Source: Adineta vaga (taxonomy: Eukaryota > Rotifera). Taken from it: a DNA stretch of 64,000 bases. Within the stretch, counting starts at the first letter, position 1; each line of letters starts with the position of its first letter. Where the stretch lies: positions 7,192,001 to 7,256,000 of the forward strand of contig CP075493.1 of the NCBI GenBank assembly GCA_021613535.1, written 5' to 3'. Shown one piece after another: positions 49,688-62,300 of this stretch. The notes beneath the pieces are model-generated. The model was not told where the DNA came from and searched no databases. It worked only from the letters and a program-made list of their open reading frames with translations. The position numbers and the translations under genes were made by a program.

Positions 49688-51911
49688 TGTTAACAATGAT
49701 TGTTACCATATAGAAAATGATAAACGTGAAAAGAAAAAAAACTCAAGTCCTTTTTTTATGTTTTATTTCATTTCTCCATGTCTTCTCTTTTCTTTGTTAA
49801 TGTTGTTTGTGTGCATTGTTAAAAAATAGAAATATTCACATCTTTTTTTCTCCTTGCTCTTTCTCTCTCTCTCCTCTGCACATCGTCCATACGTACATAC
49901 ATACACATAGATTCATTCTCATTTCACACGAGGTCATCAGCCATTATTGATTCTACTTTCTTCTCGTTTTTTTCTGGTTCTCATACCATACTATGACTTC
50001 TCCACTGGCAAAAAAAAGACGAAGGACAAAAAAAACGATGTGTGACTTGTAAAAATGATTTATTATTATTTAACTACGCATTTAACAAATAGGCAAGTAT
50101 GAGTTATAAAATCGAAATTAGGTCTAACACGCGTACGTGCTGCTCTTTAAACAATTGAAATTGTCGACGTGAATGTAATTGACAAATCTCTCTACGGTTT
50201 CTTTCTCGGTACTTGAAAAGTCACGACCTATATGAAGTTATATTTTACCTGGACGATTCATTGGATTTTGTATCAATTCTAAGGAATATTTATTCAAGAT
50301 CAATCATCGATAAGCTTGTCACCTTCACTAATCGATTGCATCAAACTACGCAGAAACAAGAACAATGAAGATAAGAAAAGAAATCGAACGTTATTTGATC
50401 TAAGAGAAAGAATGAAGACGATATGATGCATTACTCCATTGAGCAGCGATCAATATGTCAATAAACTATCATCCATCCAAGCCATCTATATATGTATAAA
50501 AAGAGAGCAGATGAAAATCGTTTTCACGTCTTTTTTGCATTATATCCATGTCAAGTCTCGAATGCATTAAATCATTCTTTACTGGTAATGTTACGATAAT
50601 ATAGATTAGAGATGGCGATGGCGATGAAATGTTTCCCGTCGTGTTGCTTTATATAATACTGAAGAATACGTTCTCAAAAAGTAAAAGATATCGGAATATA
50701 ACATGCATTCACCATCTGATCATAATTATTTTCTTTTCAGCTGAATCTCATTAACAAAATTCATCGGAAGAAACACCTGTCACATCATACGAAGAGAAAC
50801 AATAGGCGATTATTCTTCTATGTTAGTTGACTGTTTAAAATAATTAGTTTTGCTTGTTTGTATCGAACAAGCAATATAACCGTCGAAATAATTACAATTA
50901 AACCTTCACAACGTCTGACCAAGAATGATTGAAGGTAGTATCTCAACTATTCATATACGTACATATCTGTAAACCTTGACAAATATAACAAGGACATTGT
51001 TTCATATTTTTAATGATATTTTGGTTATATATTAATCAATTGCAAGGTAACTTGAAATTAATCAAATAGAATTTTCGAAGAGACAAACTTTGCAAATCAA
51101 TTTCTTCTCTTTATATAATCTAATCCATATGTATTTTGAGTTATGTGTCAGTCTAGTACTTATTCTCAATCAATTGATCGTTTAGTGTGCCGTATATATG
51201 TCTCGAAGCGATTATTCTCAGAGGAGACATGAGAAGTTTGATCTTTATATAAGCAGATCAAAATAAAAGTTACATATTCGAAAAATTTTTTATTCCAGAA
51301 ATTCAAGTAGAGTCTATTGAATTTCTTAAGTATGAGTAAAACAAAACAAAAGTCAGTTTCTTCATTTACATATAAGAAATAATTCTATTTCAGTGATTTC
51401 TAGAGAGATACGCAATTCGATTTCGTAAATAAAATATTTGAAATAAACAATTTACCTTCTTCGTCAATAATAACCCATTCGTCCTTCTGAAATTTAGCCA
51501 GATTTCAAAACAAATCTCAGAATGATAAATAATAAAAAATATCTTGTTTTTTTCATGTCTCGTGCTTCATTTTAAAAGATACGATACGAAAGTAAGACAA
51601 ATCAGTGATCTGTAATGGATACGATATTTAATGCTTAAAAACTGTATATAATCGATAACGAATGAGAGAGAGAGAAAAAAAGAACACGAAACATTCATTC
51701 GTGTTTCTTTCTGCTAGACAAATTTTTTTTTCTTTGCATAAGTTGTTTGACTCGAGAATTTATTGATATTATGTGAAGGAACATGACAATCAGAAGAGAA
51801 TCGTCTACAGTGATTGATCTATTACCAAATCGTAAAGAAAGAAAGAAAGAAAAGTTTGATGAGAATTTTCATGAATAATATACAAAATGACGAAGAAAAA
51901 ACGATCAGATT
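49688..51911. other. Intergenic region upstream of giant gene
   Basis: 2.2 kb between the giant gene's start and the stop of the WSC/lectin gene. Apart from one candidate micro-exon (51456-51486, minus strand) and a GA repeat near 51666-51676, I see nothing coding. Confidence 0.5.
51456..51486 (-). other. Candidate 31-base micro-exon of the giant gene
   Basis: TTTCAG|AAGGAC...GAAGAAG|GTAAAT on the minus strand is a well-formed exon encoding KDEWVIIDEE plus one base. That extra G joins exon 2 of the giant gene (49462) in frame as GAT, reading EEDDTTTF. It would mark an alternative 5' end; the exon carrying the start was not found. Confidence 0.35.
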
Positions 51912-54900
51912 TTAATCGGTATTAAATTCACTTATTAACGTCAATTGTGAATAGACAGGATTGATATTTTGTCTTCTTTGATTTAAACCCATTGAAAGTA
52001 TACGATGATTATATAAGATACTGATAAACCCAAGAAGTATAAAGGTAAATAATATGATTAAAATGAAGAATATTGGAGCAAAATCTCTACCAATAGATTT
52101 TGTATATTCAGATGATGAACTCATAGATGGTACGGATTTTGAATGACTATCAAGTGATGGAATAATTTGTTCACTAGAAATCAAACAAAAGTATTCTTAT
52201 AAGAGTAGTCGTATGTTTCTACTACCAATTATGATTTATCTTATCATCAAGATTCGACTTCTCGGTATGAATCTAATCTAATCTTCTCTTACCGTTTTAC
52301 AATGACGACTTTTGTTTTTACTAATGGTAATTTTTGACATATAACTGTTGCTGTTCGATTACATGGAATTTCATCACATCGAATAACAGGTTCTATATCT
52401 GCTAGAAGATCAATATAAGCACAACCTATTTGTTGTTCTTTAATTCGATTGCGTTCATTCATCGATGACACTAATGCACTATAACGTTCATGAAATGTTA
52501 CTTCACATATATCATAAACTGTATTGGAATCGGGTATAAATTCTACAGTTTTGTTATTATCATTATTATATTGTATAACAGTTCGATTTTGATTATCGTA
52601 AATAACACCGACATGTGCATAACCCGATGAAGCATAATTAGTTCGATGTAAAAATAAAGATCTAATGTATTTTAATGTCAAGGCTTTTTCTGGAACGAAA
52701 AGCATTGCATTGTCTCGTTCACATTCAGATTTAGCTTGATTCCAACTCACTTCATGAAATGATATTTTATAACAATATTCATCAATAAAATGATAATCTG
52801 TTTGATTATCACCGCAGGAATAATCCGATAGAATATTTGTTGATATTTCCGATAATTGATCATTTCTATATGGAGAAATAAGAACATTCGACTTCGATTG
52901 AAATTTTGGATCAACACAAACAGGTATAGCTGATGCTGATGAACATTGATTCGATTCAGTTATGCAAAGTTCAGTCTCGTTTAGTGTTCTTTTCATAATT
53001 AAAGCTAAACAATTTCGATCAGGTTTGTCAGGTGATTGTGAACATTTGGTAAATAAATTATATGACACATTGTAATTATTCAATGTATCAACTGATCGAT
53101 CAATCCAAAAATATCGAGGAAAATCAATCGATGAAGATGAACTTCGATAATTCATTAAGATTTTCCATAGATATAAATGTGAAGAAATAATTGATTTAGA
53201 TAAAATCTCTTGAAGTTCCAAGGTATTACTGACTTTGGCAATTTCACTGCCGAGAGAATTACAATATGATTGAGCTAATGCATAAGAATCTTGTAGATTT
53301 GAATAATGACTATACACGCATTGTTCATCATTTTGTGCAACTTCAAAATCTGCAAGAAAAAGAACAGAAATGATATTTAAGTTTATACTTGAAAAGATTT
53401 CTTTTACTATGTCGACATTTTGGTCGTTTGATGTACATCGAATAGATGGCTGGATCGATTTGACTTCCACATGTATAGAAATAATTTGCAGAACATATTT
53501 GTGAACACATTTGATTTGCAAGAATACGAATATTATTTGCATCATTTTTAATTGGAATATTCGTACAAAAGCATTGATTCGAATTGATTAAAGCATATTT
53601 TTGTTCATATTTTGTACATAATTCTAAACAATGACGAGAATGAAGATTGATTGTATCATTGAAAACAAATTTGTAAGATGTATTTGGATGAAAGGAATTT
53701 GTTTGAATACAACTATCATATATAAAATCTGGATATGTTTCCAATGGTTTACGTCTAAATAAATTTGATTGTTGAGATTCCATGATATCAAAGACAACGA
53801 TGGTATCATCATCTCCACATTGTTCATGTGAATTACCTAAAATCAAGGAAAATAGTTCAGAATTTTAAGATTATTTTTCAAATATACCTTTACAAGGTTG
53901 ACCACATTTATTTTGTTGATATTTTCCAAGATCAATTGTTAAATTCAGTTTTCTGAGAACATAGTTATTTAAACAATAACATTTATTTATATGAATAAGT
54001 ACTAATGTCGTTTGTAATTCTTTACATACAGTTAAACATAATTCATGTGTTAAACGAGTTGATATTAAAGCTGGTAAATCCATAATTAAAGGTTTACGAA
54101 AACAACCTTGCTGAAAATTATCAACAATTAATCTTTTGGTTTCACAAAGAGCATATCTTGGTTTTGAACAATTTTTCATTGAAATGGTTTTAATTACTGG
54201 TCTTTCTTCGGTTTCAACGTATGTACGTGTAGATATAATACATGAATCATCAGTAATACTTGAATTATTATTTTCAGTTGGATCTATCATTTGAAATTCA
54301 TGATTATTTACATTATACGATGCATTCTCGTTAACTAATGGAGTAAGATCTTCATAATATGCATTAAATGACCGAGTTGATGTATCAGTACTCGATGCAT
54401 CTAGAAAAAAAATCAAAAAATTTTGAATTCATTTCATGAAGATAGATGAAATACTACTACACGTACCACTTTCGCGAATTTTATCCAGAAAAAAGAAACC
54501 GAGACGAACTTGCCATAGAGATGTATATTGAACAATATCACCTTTTGGTGTCATATTTAACTGTTCTTCTGATCCGTCATCGTCATCATCATTATCATCG
54601 TCATCATCTTTGTCTACATTTGTTCGTATAAGATGTATAACGTTGATCTTTATTTGCTTGTGGTATGCTAATACAACTACTTTTCGCATCTTGAATAGAT
54701 TTTTGTTCGTCTGACATTCGATAACAACGTCCATTTAAATCTAACCATTTCATCGGACAAAATTGCTGTAGGAATGCAGATTCGAAAAGATTATACGATC
54801 CAAATTCAGTATCCGACAATGAAGAATATTTATTGACAGGTTCTAATATACATAGATAATTAGCAAATTGATATGAAGAAAATTTTGAAGCATTTTCATC

Positions 54901-56058
54901 AAGTATACAACCATTTTGTAAGATATAACGTTTAGCAAGTCCCCATATATTAGGATAATTAAATGATTCTGAATAAGACGAGAATGATGATCGTGATGAT
55001 GTCGTTGTAGCTATTGTTGGACATATTAATGATGAAGAAATAACAATATTTGCAGTAAAATAAACTATAACAGTTGAATTCTTCAATCCTAATCTTTCTA
55101 TAATTTGAAGAAAACTTCCCCATGTTATATTTCCATTATATGTATAACCAATCGATGGTGGTGGGCAACTTCTCATTGAATATTGATATGCGTACATACA
55201 TTTATTTATTTCTTTAATATAAGTAAAATCTGATGGACATATTCCATTCAAATCATAAATAGTCCATATACGTGAATCACTCAATGAACCACATTGAAAT
55301 TTATGTTCACCGACTGAATCATCAAATGTATTATTACAATAATAATTACAAGAATTGTTCGCTAGAATCTTCACATAAACTTCTCGTTTAACACTTGTTT
55401 CTGTTGTCCATGGCATGATACATAAACATTGATCTACACCATTATTAAATGCTAAAAAGAAATCGAAGATCTAATCAAATTATTCGACTATTTTAATCTA
55501 TTATTTCTGTGAGAGAGAAAGATGTTCACCTATTGATTTTGTAGTTGCATTATAATCGAGACAGGCTGCTGCACATCGCTCTAATTTATTTAGCGATGAT
55601 TGCCTTAAAAGATTACCATAACGAATAGTTTTTGTATTATAGATATCATCTATCGTCCACGATTCACATGATGAAAATTGTATTTGATAATTGAGTAGAT
55701 GTCCGTGTCGACTATAAAAATCGTTTTCCATATAAGCTGAATATGTTCGTATTCCACCGCATGTATCTTCTACGGATCGTACTGAATCAATCGATTTTGC
55801 ACATAACATATAACATTTTTTATCATCCTGACGATTATGATGCATGACACCACCTCCTGAACAACGACAAATCGAATTTTGTAGATAAATAATCGGTGTA
55901 TTACATAAACGAAAACATAATAATGGTTCCATAGATGAACTCGTAAAAAAACTATCGTAAAAGACTTGAGTAAAACAACCAACATAATAATATGAACCAT
56001 CTACTGATGGATATGTCGAAAAGATGATTAATAAAGAAATCTTCCACAGAAAAGACAT
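51912..56058 (-). CDS. Type I membrane receptor with WSC and C-type lectin modules
   Basis: A signal peptide (MSFLWKISLLIIFSTYPSVDG) leads about 1,300 extracellular residues. By Cys pattern the order is WSC (YYYVGCFTQVF...CFRLC...CRC), WSC (CAAACLDYN...QCLCIMPW), CTLD (FCPMKWLDLNGRCYRMS), WSC (FQQGCFRKP...NKCYCLNNY), WSC (CLELCTKYEQK...NQCFCTNI), CTLD (SYALAQSYCNSLGSEIAKVS) and CTLD (IDEYCYKISFHEVSWNQAK). Then a membrane helix (FAPIFFILIILFTFILLGF) and a short tail with NPVY. WSC and CTLD modules bind carbohydrate in other proteins; the ligand here is unknown. The first CTLD holds an acidic insert (KDDDDDNDDDDDG) next to a doubtful 61-67-base intron at 54614-54680. Polycystin-1 also pairs WSC with CTLD but has many other parts that are absent here. 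Confidence 0.85.
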
Positions 56059-56700
56059 TGTTTTGATGTTTTGTGAAATTCAATAAACAAATGATTGATG
56101 ATGAAGGAAAGTATTTGAAATGTCAAAGGAAATCGGAGACAGTAAAAAAACAATTATTCGGTTGTGAAAACGATTGATAATAATCATGAGAAAAGTAAAC
56201 TGATCTTTTTTATGTTATTTGAGAGAAAAGACTTTCCTTTTGACAAAAGATAGTGTATTCATATAAAGATTAAAAGAAACCATCGATCAAAGTCAATCTT
56301 CTTCTTCTTTATTTTTGAGAACATTCTTAGAAAAAAAATCAAATGAATTTTTACTTTGCAATTAAAACTTCTAAACTGAAATATTTTGATGGTAGATGTT
56401 TCATTCATCATTGATTTTATACAAATATTGATTTGATAACGAGAGAAATTAAATAGTTCATAATATGAGTAAATTGTCTTTTTTAGTGCGATATAGTTTT
56501 ACTTTCGATAGAGGTCACTAGTATCTTCAATACACTCATTGATTGGTTAACGACATGACTACCTATATTTCTCTTCTTTTAGCTTTATTTAGTTGGTTGT
56601 TTATCATTATCATTATTGTGTTAATATTTTCTACCTTTTTTTCCATTCATTTGAGATAAACAACGTATCTTGTCTTCCAACCATTGAATTATTATTTACA
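56059..56700. other. Divergent promoter region, receptor/PIP5K
   Basis: About 640 bases between the starts of the WSC/lectin receptor (-) and the first PIP5K (+). AT-rich; no gene, strong motif or repeat seen. Confidence 0.55.
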
Positions 56701-59700
56701 ATGAATGGAGAGACATCCGACGGCGATGGCATCGATATCGGTATGATTAAATCATAATTGTGCAATAAATCTTCAATTGTATTGGTTTCTTCAGGTAAAA
56801 AACATAAACTAGGACATTTACGTGTCGATACTCAAGGCAATACAACATTCAAACGTTTGCCAACAAATCAACTTGTCGAAGCACTACAACTTGGTATACA
56901 ATATAGTGTTGGTGGTCTCGAAGCAAGACAAGCACATGATGTACTTTTCCAAGACTTTCTTGCTGTTGAAATCACACATTTTCCCAAGTAAGAAATGATT
57001 TATCTCTTCATTGGAGAAGACCTTCTTCTTTCTTAGAGCTGGACGAACAGCACCAAAAGCAACACCACCCCATCGTTTTAACGATTTCACAATGCGTACA
57101 TATGCACCAGTTGCATTTCGACATTTTCGAGAAAAATTCAATATCAAACCAGCAGATTATTTAGTAATACTTTCCTTATTGAAATGATTTACGATCATTG
57201 AATTCTTTTTTGGTATTCTAGTCTTCGATAAATAGACCATTTCGAGAATTGAAAAATCCCGGCGCAAGTGGAAGTTTATTTTATTTAACAGCAGATGATG
57301 AATTTATCATTAAAACTGTACAAAAAAAAGAAGCAGAATTTCTAAAATCTCTTCTTCCTGGTTATTATTTAGTAAATAGAATAGAATTCATTGATGAAAG
57401 AAATTTCGATTTTGCATCTTTTCTTTTTAGAATATTATTCAAAATCAACGTACACTTTTACCCAAATTTTTCGGTCTTTATTGTTATCAGGTATGTTCGA
57501 GTATATTTTCGTGAAATTTATCACCATGTAAAAAAAATCAATCGAGTGAACTAGTGAAAGCTTAGAGAGTGATATTTCCATTCATCTAGGTCACAGAATT
57601 TTTACCAAGAAATAAGCTTGGAACTGTAAGTGAATTTACATGCGCACAAGAATATCTCTTCCAGCTCATTGATTCACATCTTCGTGTGTTTGTCTGACAA
57701 TAAATTTTAAAAAAAGCATCATTTTAGAAAATTGAAATTTTTAAGCTGTTCTTCTTCTTCTTGTGTGTGGTTTCTTCGAAAAACAAATTTCATACAAAGA
57801 AAGTCTATCGAATGATAAATAACTTCTTCATTTGTCTTAAATTTGGAAGCTTAGGTTGTATTTGTGTGTATACTCTGCTTTGCTCTTATTTTCTTGTTGA
57901 AATAATGATTTGGATTTTGAAATTCTGGATAATTTTATTGTTAAATATTCTTCTAGGGTGAAAATAAAAACATTCGTATTACTGTTATGAACAATTTAAT
58001 TCCGTCACATGTTGCAATGCATGAAAAATATGATCTTAAAGGTTCGACATATAAACGACGAGCAAACAGTGTAGAACGACAAAAAGAATCTCCAACATGG
58101 AAAGATTTAGATTTTATGGAACGTCATCCAAAAGGTTTAATTCTTGATCCAGAGACATTTAATGCTCTAGAAAAAACAGTTGAACGAGATTGTCGTGTAT
58201 GTCTACATTCTATTTCATATATTTATTAGAATCAAATATTATTTAGGTACTAGCAAGTTTTCATATTATGGATTATTCATTTTTGATTGGTGTTCATAAA
58301 ATTGATCAACCTTCTGATTCACCAGGAGTAAGTCAAATTGAAGAATTTCTTAATTTTATTATGTATTGTATCTTGTTAAGGATGGAGCAAGTCCAACTGG
58401 TAAGTCGATTGAAGTTGTTTTATAAGAAAAATGTTATATTGAACTGTTTCTTTTTCTAAAGATCCTTTTTCTCCGAAACCAAAAAGAATGATGTTCTCTA
58501 CGCCAATGGATAATATTCAAGCTCGATTTGATGAAGAAAATAAACCAGACGATCATCTTGTCAGGTATATTTCATACATTTCTTTTGTATTATTATTGAA
58601 ATGATTGGAAAGAATCCCATTGCTTTCGAAAAATAAACGTAATCTTCGGATATTTTATTTTATAAACGAATACTCATGAGTCATACATTATTAGTCTCAT
58701 TCGATGACGATCAAATTAGTTTTATGATGATTCATTATTAATGTAACAAGATAGAATACCTGGTTTTTCTCATTATAACATTTAGTTATATGACGTTATC
58801 TTATTTTCAATAATCATGAAAATATTTTTTGAGTATATTAATGTATTCGAATAGTTTTTCATATGATATTCGTTTCTAATACAAATGATATTATCATCAA
58901 GATACTTGTTGATGAGACAACATACTTCCGAAAAGATAAATTGATAAAGAGAACCGTATCATGAGTTATAGATAAAGAATATTTTTGAGCTGAATCATTG
59001 AAAACAACGAATCGAAATTTCTATTATTTTGTTTGATTTTTATTTTAGAACTGGTGGTATTCCAGCTCGTTCAGCTGATGGACAAAAATTATCTTTATAC
59101 GTTGGTATCATTGATATCTTACAATCGTATCAATTGAGAAAAAAACTTGAACATACACTCAAATCTGTAGTTACGGATGGAGTACGATAGATACATACGA
59201 AATATTTTCATTCACTTTTCTTTTCATTTTTTATTCAGTCTCAAATATCTGTCACAAATCCAACGTATTATTCTGAACGTTTTCAAAAATTTCTTTTTAA
59301 AACTGTATTCATCAAATCGTCACGTATGTATAATCAACTTGATATTTATCTTTAGAATGATGTTATCTCTTTTCTTTCGACTAGAACGACCACCAAAACC
59401 TCTTGATATATCTCAATCAAAATCAACAACATCCAATTCTATAACACCATCAAATGATATGTAAAGATATTTTGCTTTCTTTTTCTCTTCCAAACTGAAA
59501 TCATTCTTTTAGTCCAAAATCAAATCCATTCAAATATGAAGCGAATCAAAATTCTCAATTAAATTATGCAAGTTCAATATCAAGTACAGAGACAACAAAT
59601 AGTCGAATTACATCTTATTATACATCATTACGATCATCTCGGCAAGGTTCAGATCGAAATAATATCGGCAGTTCGACGACACTCTACGCCAGTTCACATC

Positions 59701-60847
59701 AATCTGATTCCTTATATAATGAACCAACAAGAAAAAAGTCAGCAAGAATTCAAACAACATCATTCAATGATCATAATGAAAATACTCGATTGAAATTCTA
59801 TCGAGATTTTGCAGTTCTACCAAATAATCATAATCCAACAAAACGACAAGATTTAGTGCCTGTTGGAGGCGGAGTCGTAGGAAAATTAGCTTCGTCAACG
59901 TCAAATCTGTATCAACGTAAGAATTTCCTTGATATGTTTTACGAAAGTTTTCTCATTCGTGTGAAATATGTCAGTAATAAGAAAGGTTAACCTACTTCAT
60001 TAAATTCCTGTCACGTATATGAATATAATAGACGACAAGCAACTGACTTTGTCTATCAATAACTTAGAGACTGTTTGTTAATGAGATGCGAAATTCATTT
60101 TAATATCGCATGACTTGCATACCAAATGAGTCCATTTTTAGTATCAAGTCTTGTGATTCTAATATGATTGATAACATTGAACTTATTGGAATTTATCGGA
60201 GTATGTGTTATAGGTCGTTGTTGTTTTATTTTTGTTAGAATTTCCCAGAAGGTTCGAAATGAGAATCATTAGGAAAACAATTCCGGGATGATTCAAAAGA
60301 ACATAGATCTTTTTCTAGAAAACGATTGAAGAAGAAATCTTTCACCAATAATGATATTTTATGAACTAAGAACTTGAATTATCTCCCAAATGATTGTTTT
60401 CTTTTCATCTGACATTTGATCTATTGTCATAACTTGCTGAGTTTGGGTAAATTAATATTTGTTTTCTTGTTTTTTTTTAACAATCGTTCTCATCAAATTT
60501 CTGTCGACATTTCAACCTTTCACAGAAAAAAATGCGTTGTAACAGTTGCATAAAACCTTATTAACTTTAATCTAAGCTTATCCATGATATTGTTAGCGAA
60601 GAGAATGAATGAAAAGAACAATCCAATTAAATTTCTACTAGTTAATACGAGAAGAATTGTTATGATTATATTTCCGTTGAATATTAAAAATAATAATTCT
60701 AGACGGCAATACATCTGATTATTCTTTAATATATCGTCAACCAAACCATCAATCATCTGATGAAGTTGTATGTATTAAAATATTCTTTTCAACTACCTAA
60801 TAAATCTTCTTCTTCTTCTTTTTTTTGCTCTTTAGACAAGATTTTAA
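56701..60847 (+). CDS. PIP5K1: Phosphatidylinositol 4-phosphate 5-kinase type I, copy 1
   Basis: Makes PI(4,5)P2 at the plasma membrane. Start [14 protein letters not shown], then [33 protein letters not shown] with FIIKTV (ATP-binding loop and Lys), [77 protein letters not shown] and the activation segment [15 protein letters not shown]. Glu in YSERF is the type I marker for PI4P; type II kinases have Ala there. The C-terminal tail ([18 protein letters not shown] onward) is Ser-rich. About 13 exons. The last join is unsure: the frame can end TRF-stop at 60847 after splicing, or read through to a stop at 60800. Kinase identity is secure. Confidence 0.93.
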
Positions 60848-60939
60848 TGTCAACGAAAAGCAAAACATTCCTCTAAGACGAAACAGTTTCAGTCGTATCG
60901 ATTGAATTGTTAATGTTTGCATTTGTCATGGCTTTATTC

Positions 60940-60979
60940 TTCTTATTATTATTGTTATTATTATTATTATTATTATTAT
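60940..60979. repeat. (TTA)n microsatellite
   Basis: About 12 TTA/ATT units with one interruption, just 3' of the first PIP5K. Confidence 0.85.
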
Positions 60980-61933
60980 CTCATTAAAGAAAAAGAACAA
61001 AGTGGATTTTTATTTTATTATATTGAAAATTCCGGTGTTTTTCTTTAAATCGATAAACTTCTTATACATATATAGATATATATGCAACAGAATGCTTGTT
61101 TTGTTTTCTTGAAATTTATTCATATTGAACAAGCTTTTTTGTTGCCATTGGTTTTTCTTCTATATAACTGCATTTCTTCTTTTTTAATTGTGCTTGAGCT
61201 TTTGATATAATAACTTTCTTGTTTTTATTTTCGAATAAAATTTTCTCTGAACAAATGTATGCAATAAATTATTTGATTTTCATGTTTATTTTGGGAGACT
61301 TTCAGAAATGAATGAGAAAATTTGGGGAGTATGAATTCATGACAAGACAGGTAGGATAGTTCTTTCAATATTCACATAGAATCATGTGTATTCTATTAAT
61401 TGATAAATGGTTCAGAGATTCATTAGTAATGATATCAGTCATATTTTCGAGAACAAGTTCTAAAATTGAAATGCAGAAAGTATATTAAGACATTCCTTGA
61501 GATGCCTTTTTAAGTGCGTTATTCTTCTGAATGTTAAACATTTAAATACATTTTATGTTTTGGTTTAAGATGCATATCTCCACATACTTCTTTCCTATTA
61601 ATTGAAGAATCGTTATCAAACTTGAATAGTTAAAAAACACACACATACATAATACCCTCGATATTGACGAGCAAAAAATCTCTCTAATCTAGGTAATAAG
61701 GATATGAATATATAATTTTCTTTCTTTCGCCTGTTCTTCTTTGTATATAAAGTGTATATATTTATATCCACCTTTCTAGATGCTCATGCTTTCTTTTTTT
61801 ACCTTGACCTTCAAAATATATTCAATGAATTGTCTTTTTTGTTAAATAAGAAAAGACACGGAATGTAATAGATGTATGCATATGCGTGCATATATGCTTA
61901 TACCACATTCACATTTGATTTGATTGTATATAG

Positions 61934-61955
61934 ATTATATATATATATATATATA
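61934..61955. repeat. (TA)n microsatellite
   Basis: About 11 TA units in the spacer between the PIP5K genes. Confidence 0.85.
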
Positions 61956-62300
61956 CTCCCCTACAATGAGTCTTGTTTCATTAAGATCCATTTCTTTTTT
62001 TTTTATATTCTCGAAGAATCAAAGATAGACAGAAAGAGAGAGAGAAAAAAATCCCAGCCGTTCTCTCTTTTTCTCAGATTACTTACTTCTATTAAAGAGA
62101 AGAAACAAAAAAAATATAGGAAGTTTGTCGATTAGCACAATAATCTAGCTGTCATGAATACGATACAGTTAGAAGTATTCAGAATAAATGTTATCTATTT
62201 TATAGCAAGAAACAAAAAAGTTACATAGAGATATGTATCTTTCAAGATATTATTTATTATAGATTATTTCTTATTTCATGTCATTTTTACATGGTACATA

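Larger units (their letters stand above)
60848..62300. other. Spacer between tandem PIP5K genes
   Basis: Holds a TTA trinucleotide tract (about 60940-60979) and a TA tract (61934-61955). Short ORFs are low-complexity and resemble nothing. Likely the 3' UTR of copy 1 and the promoter of copy 2. Confidence 0.55.
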
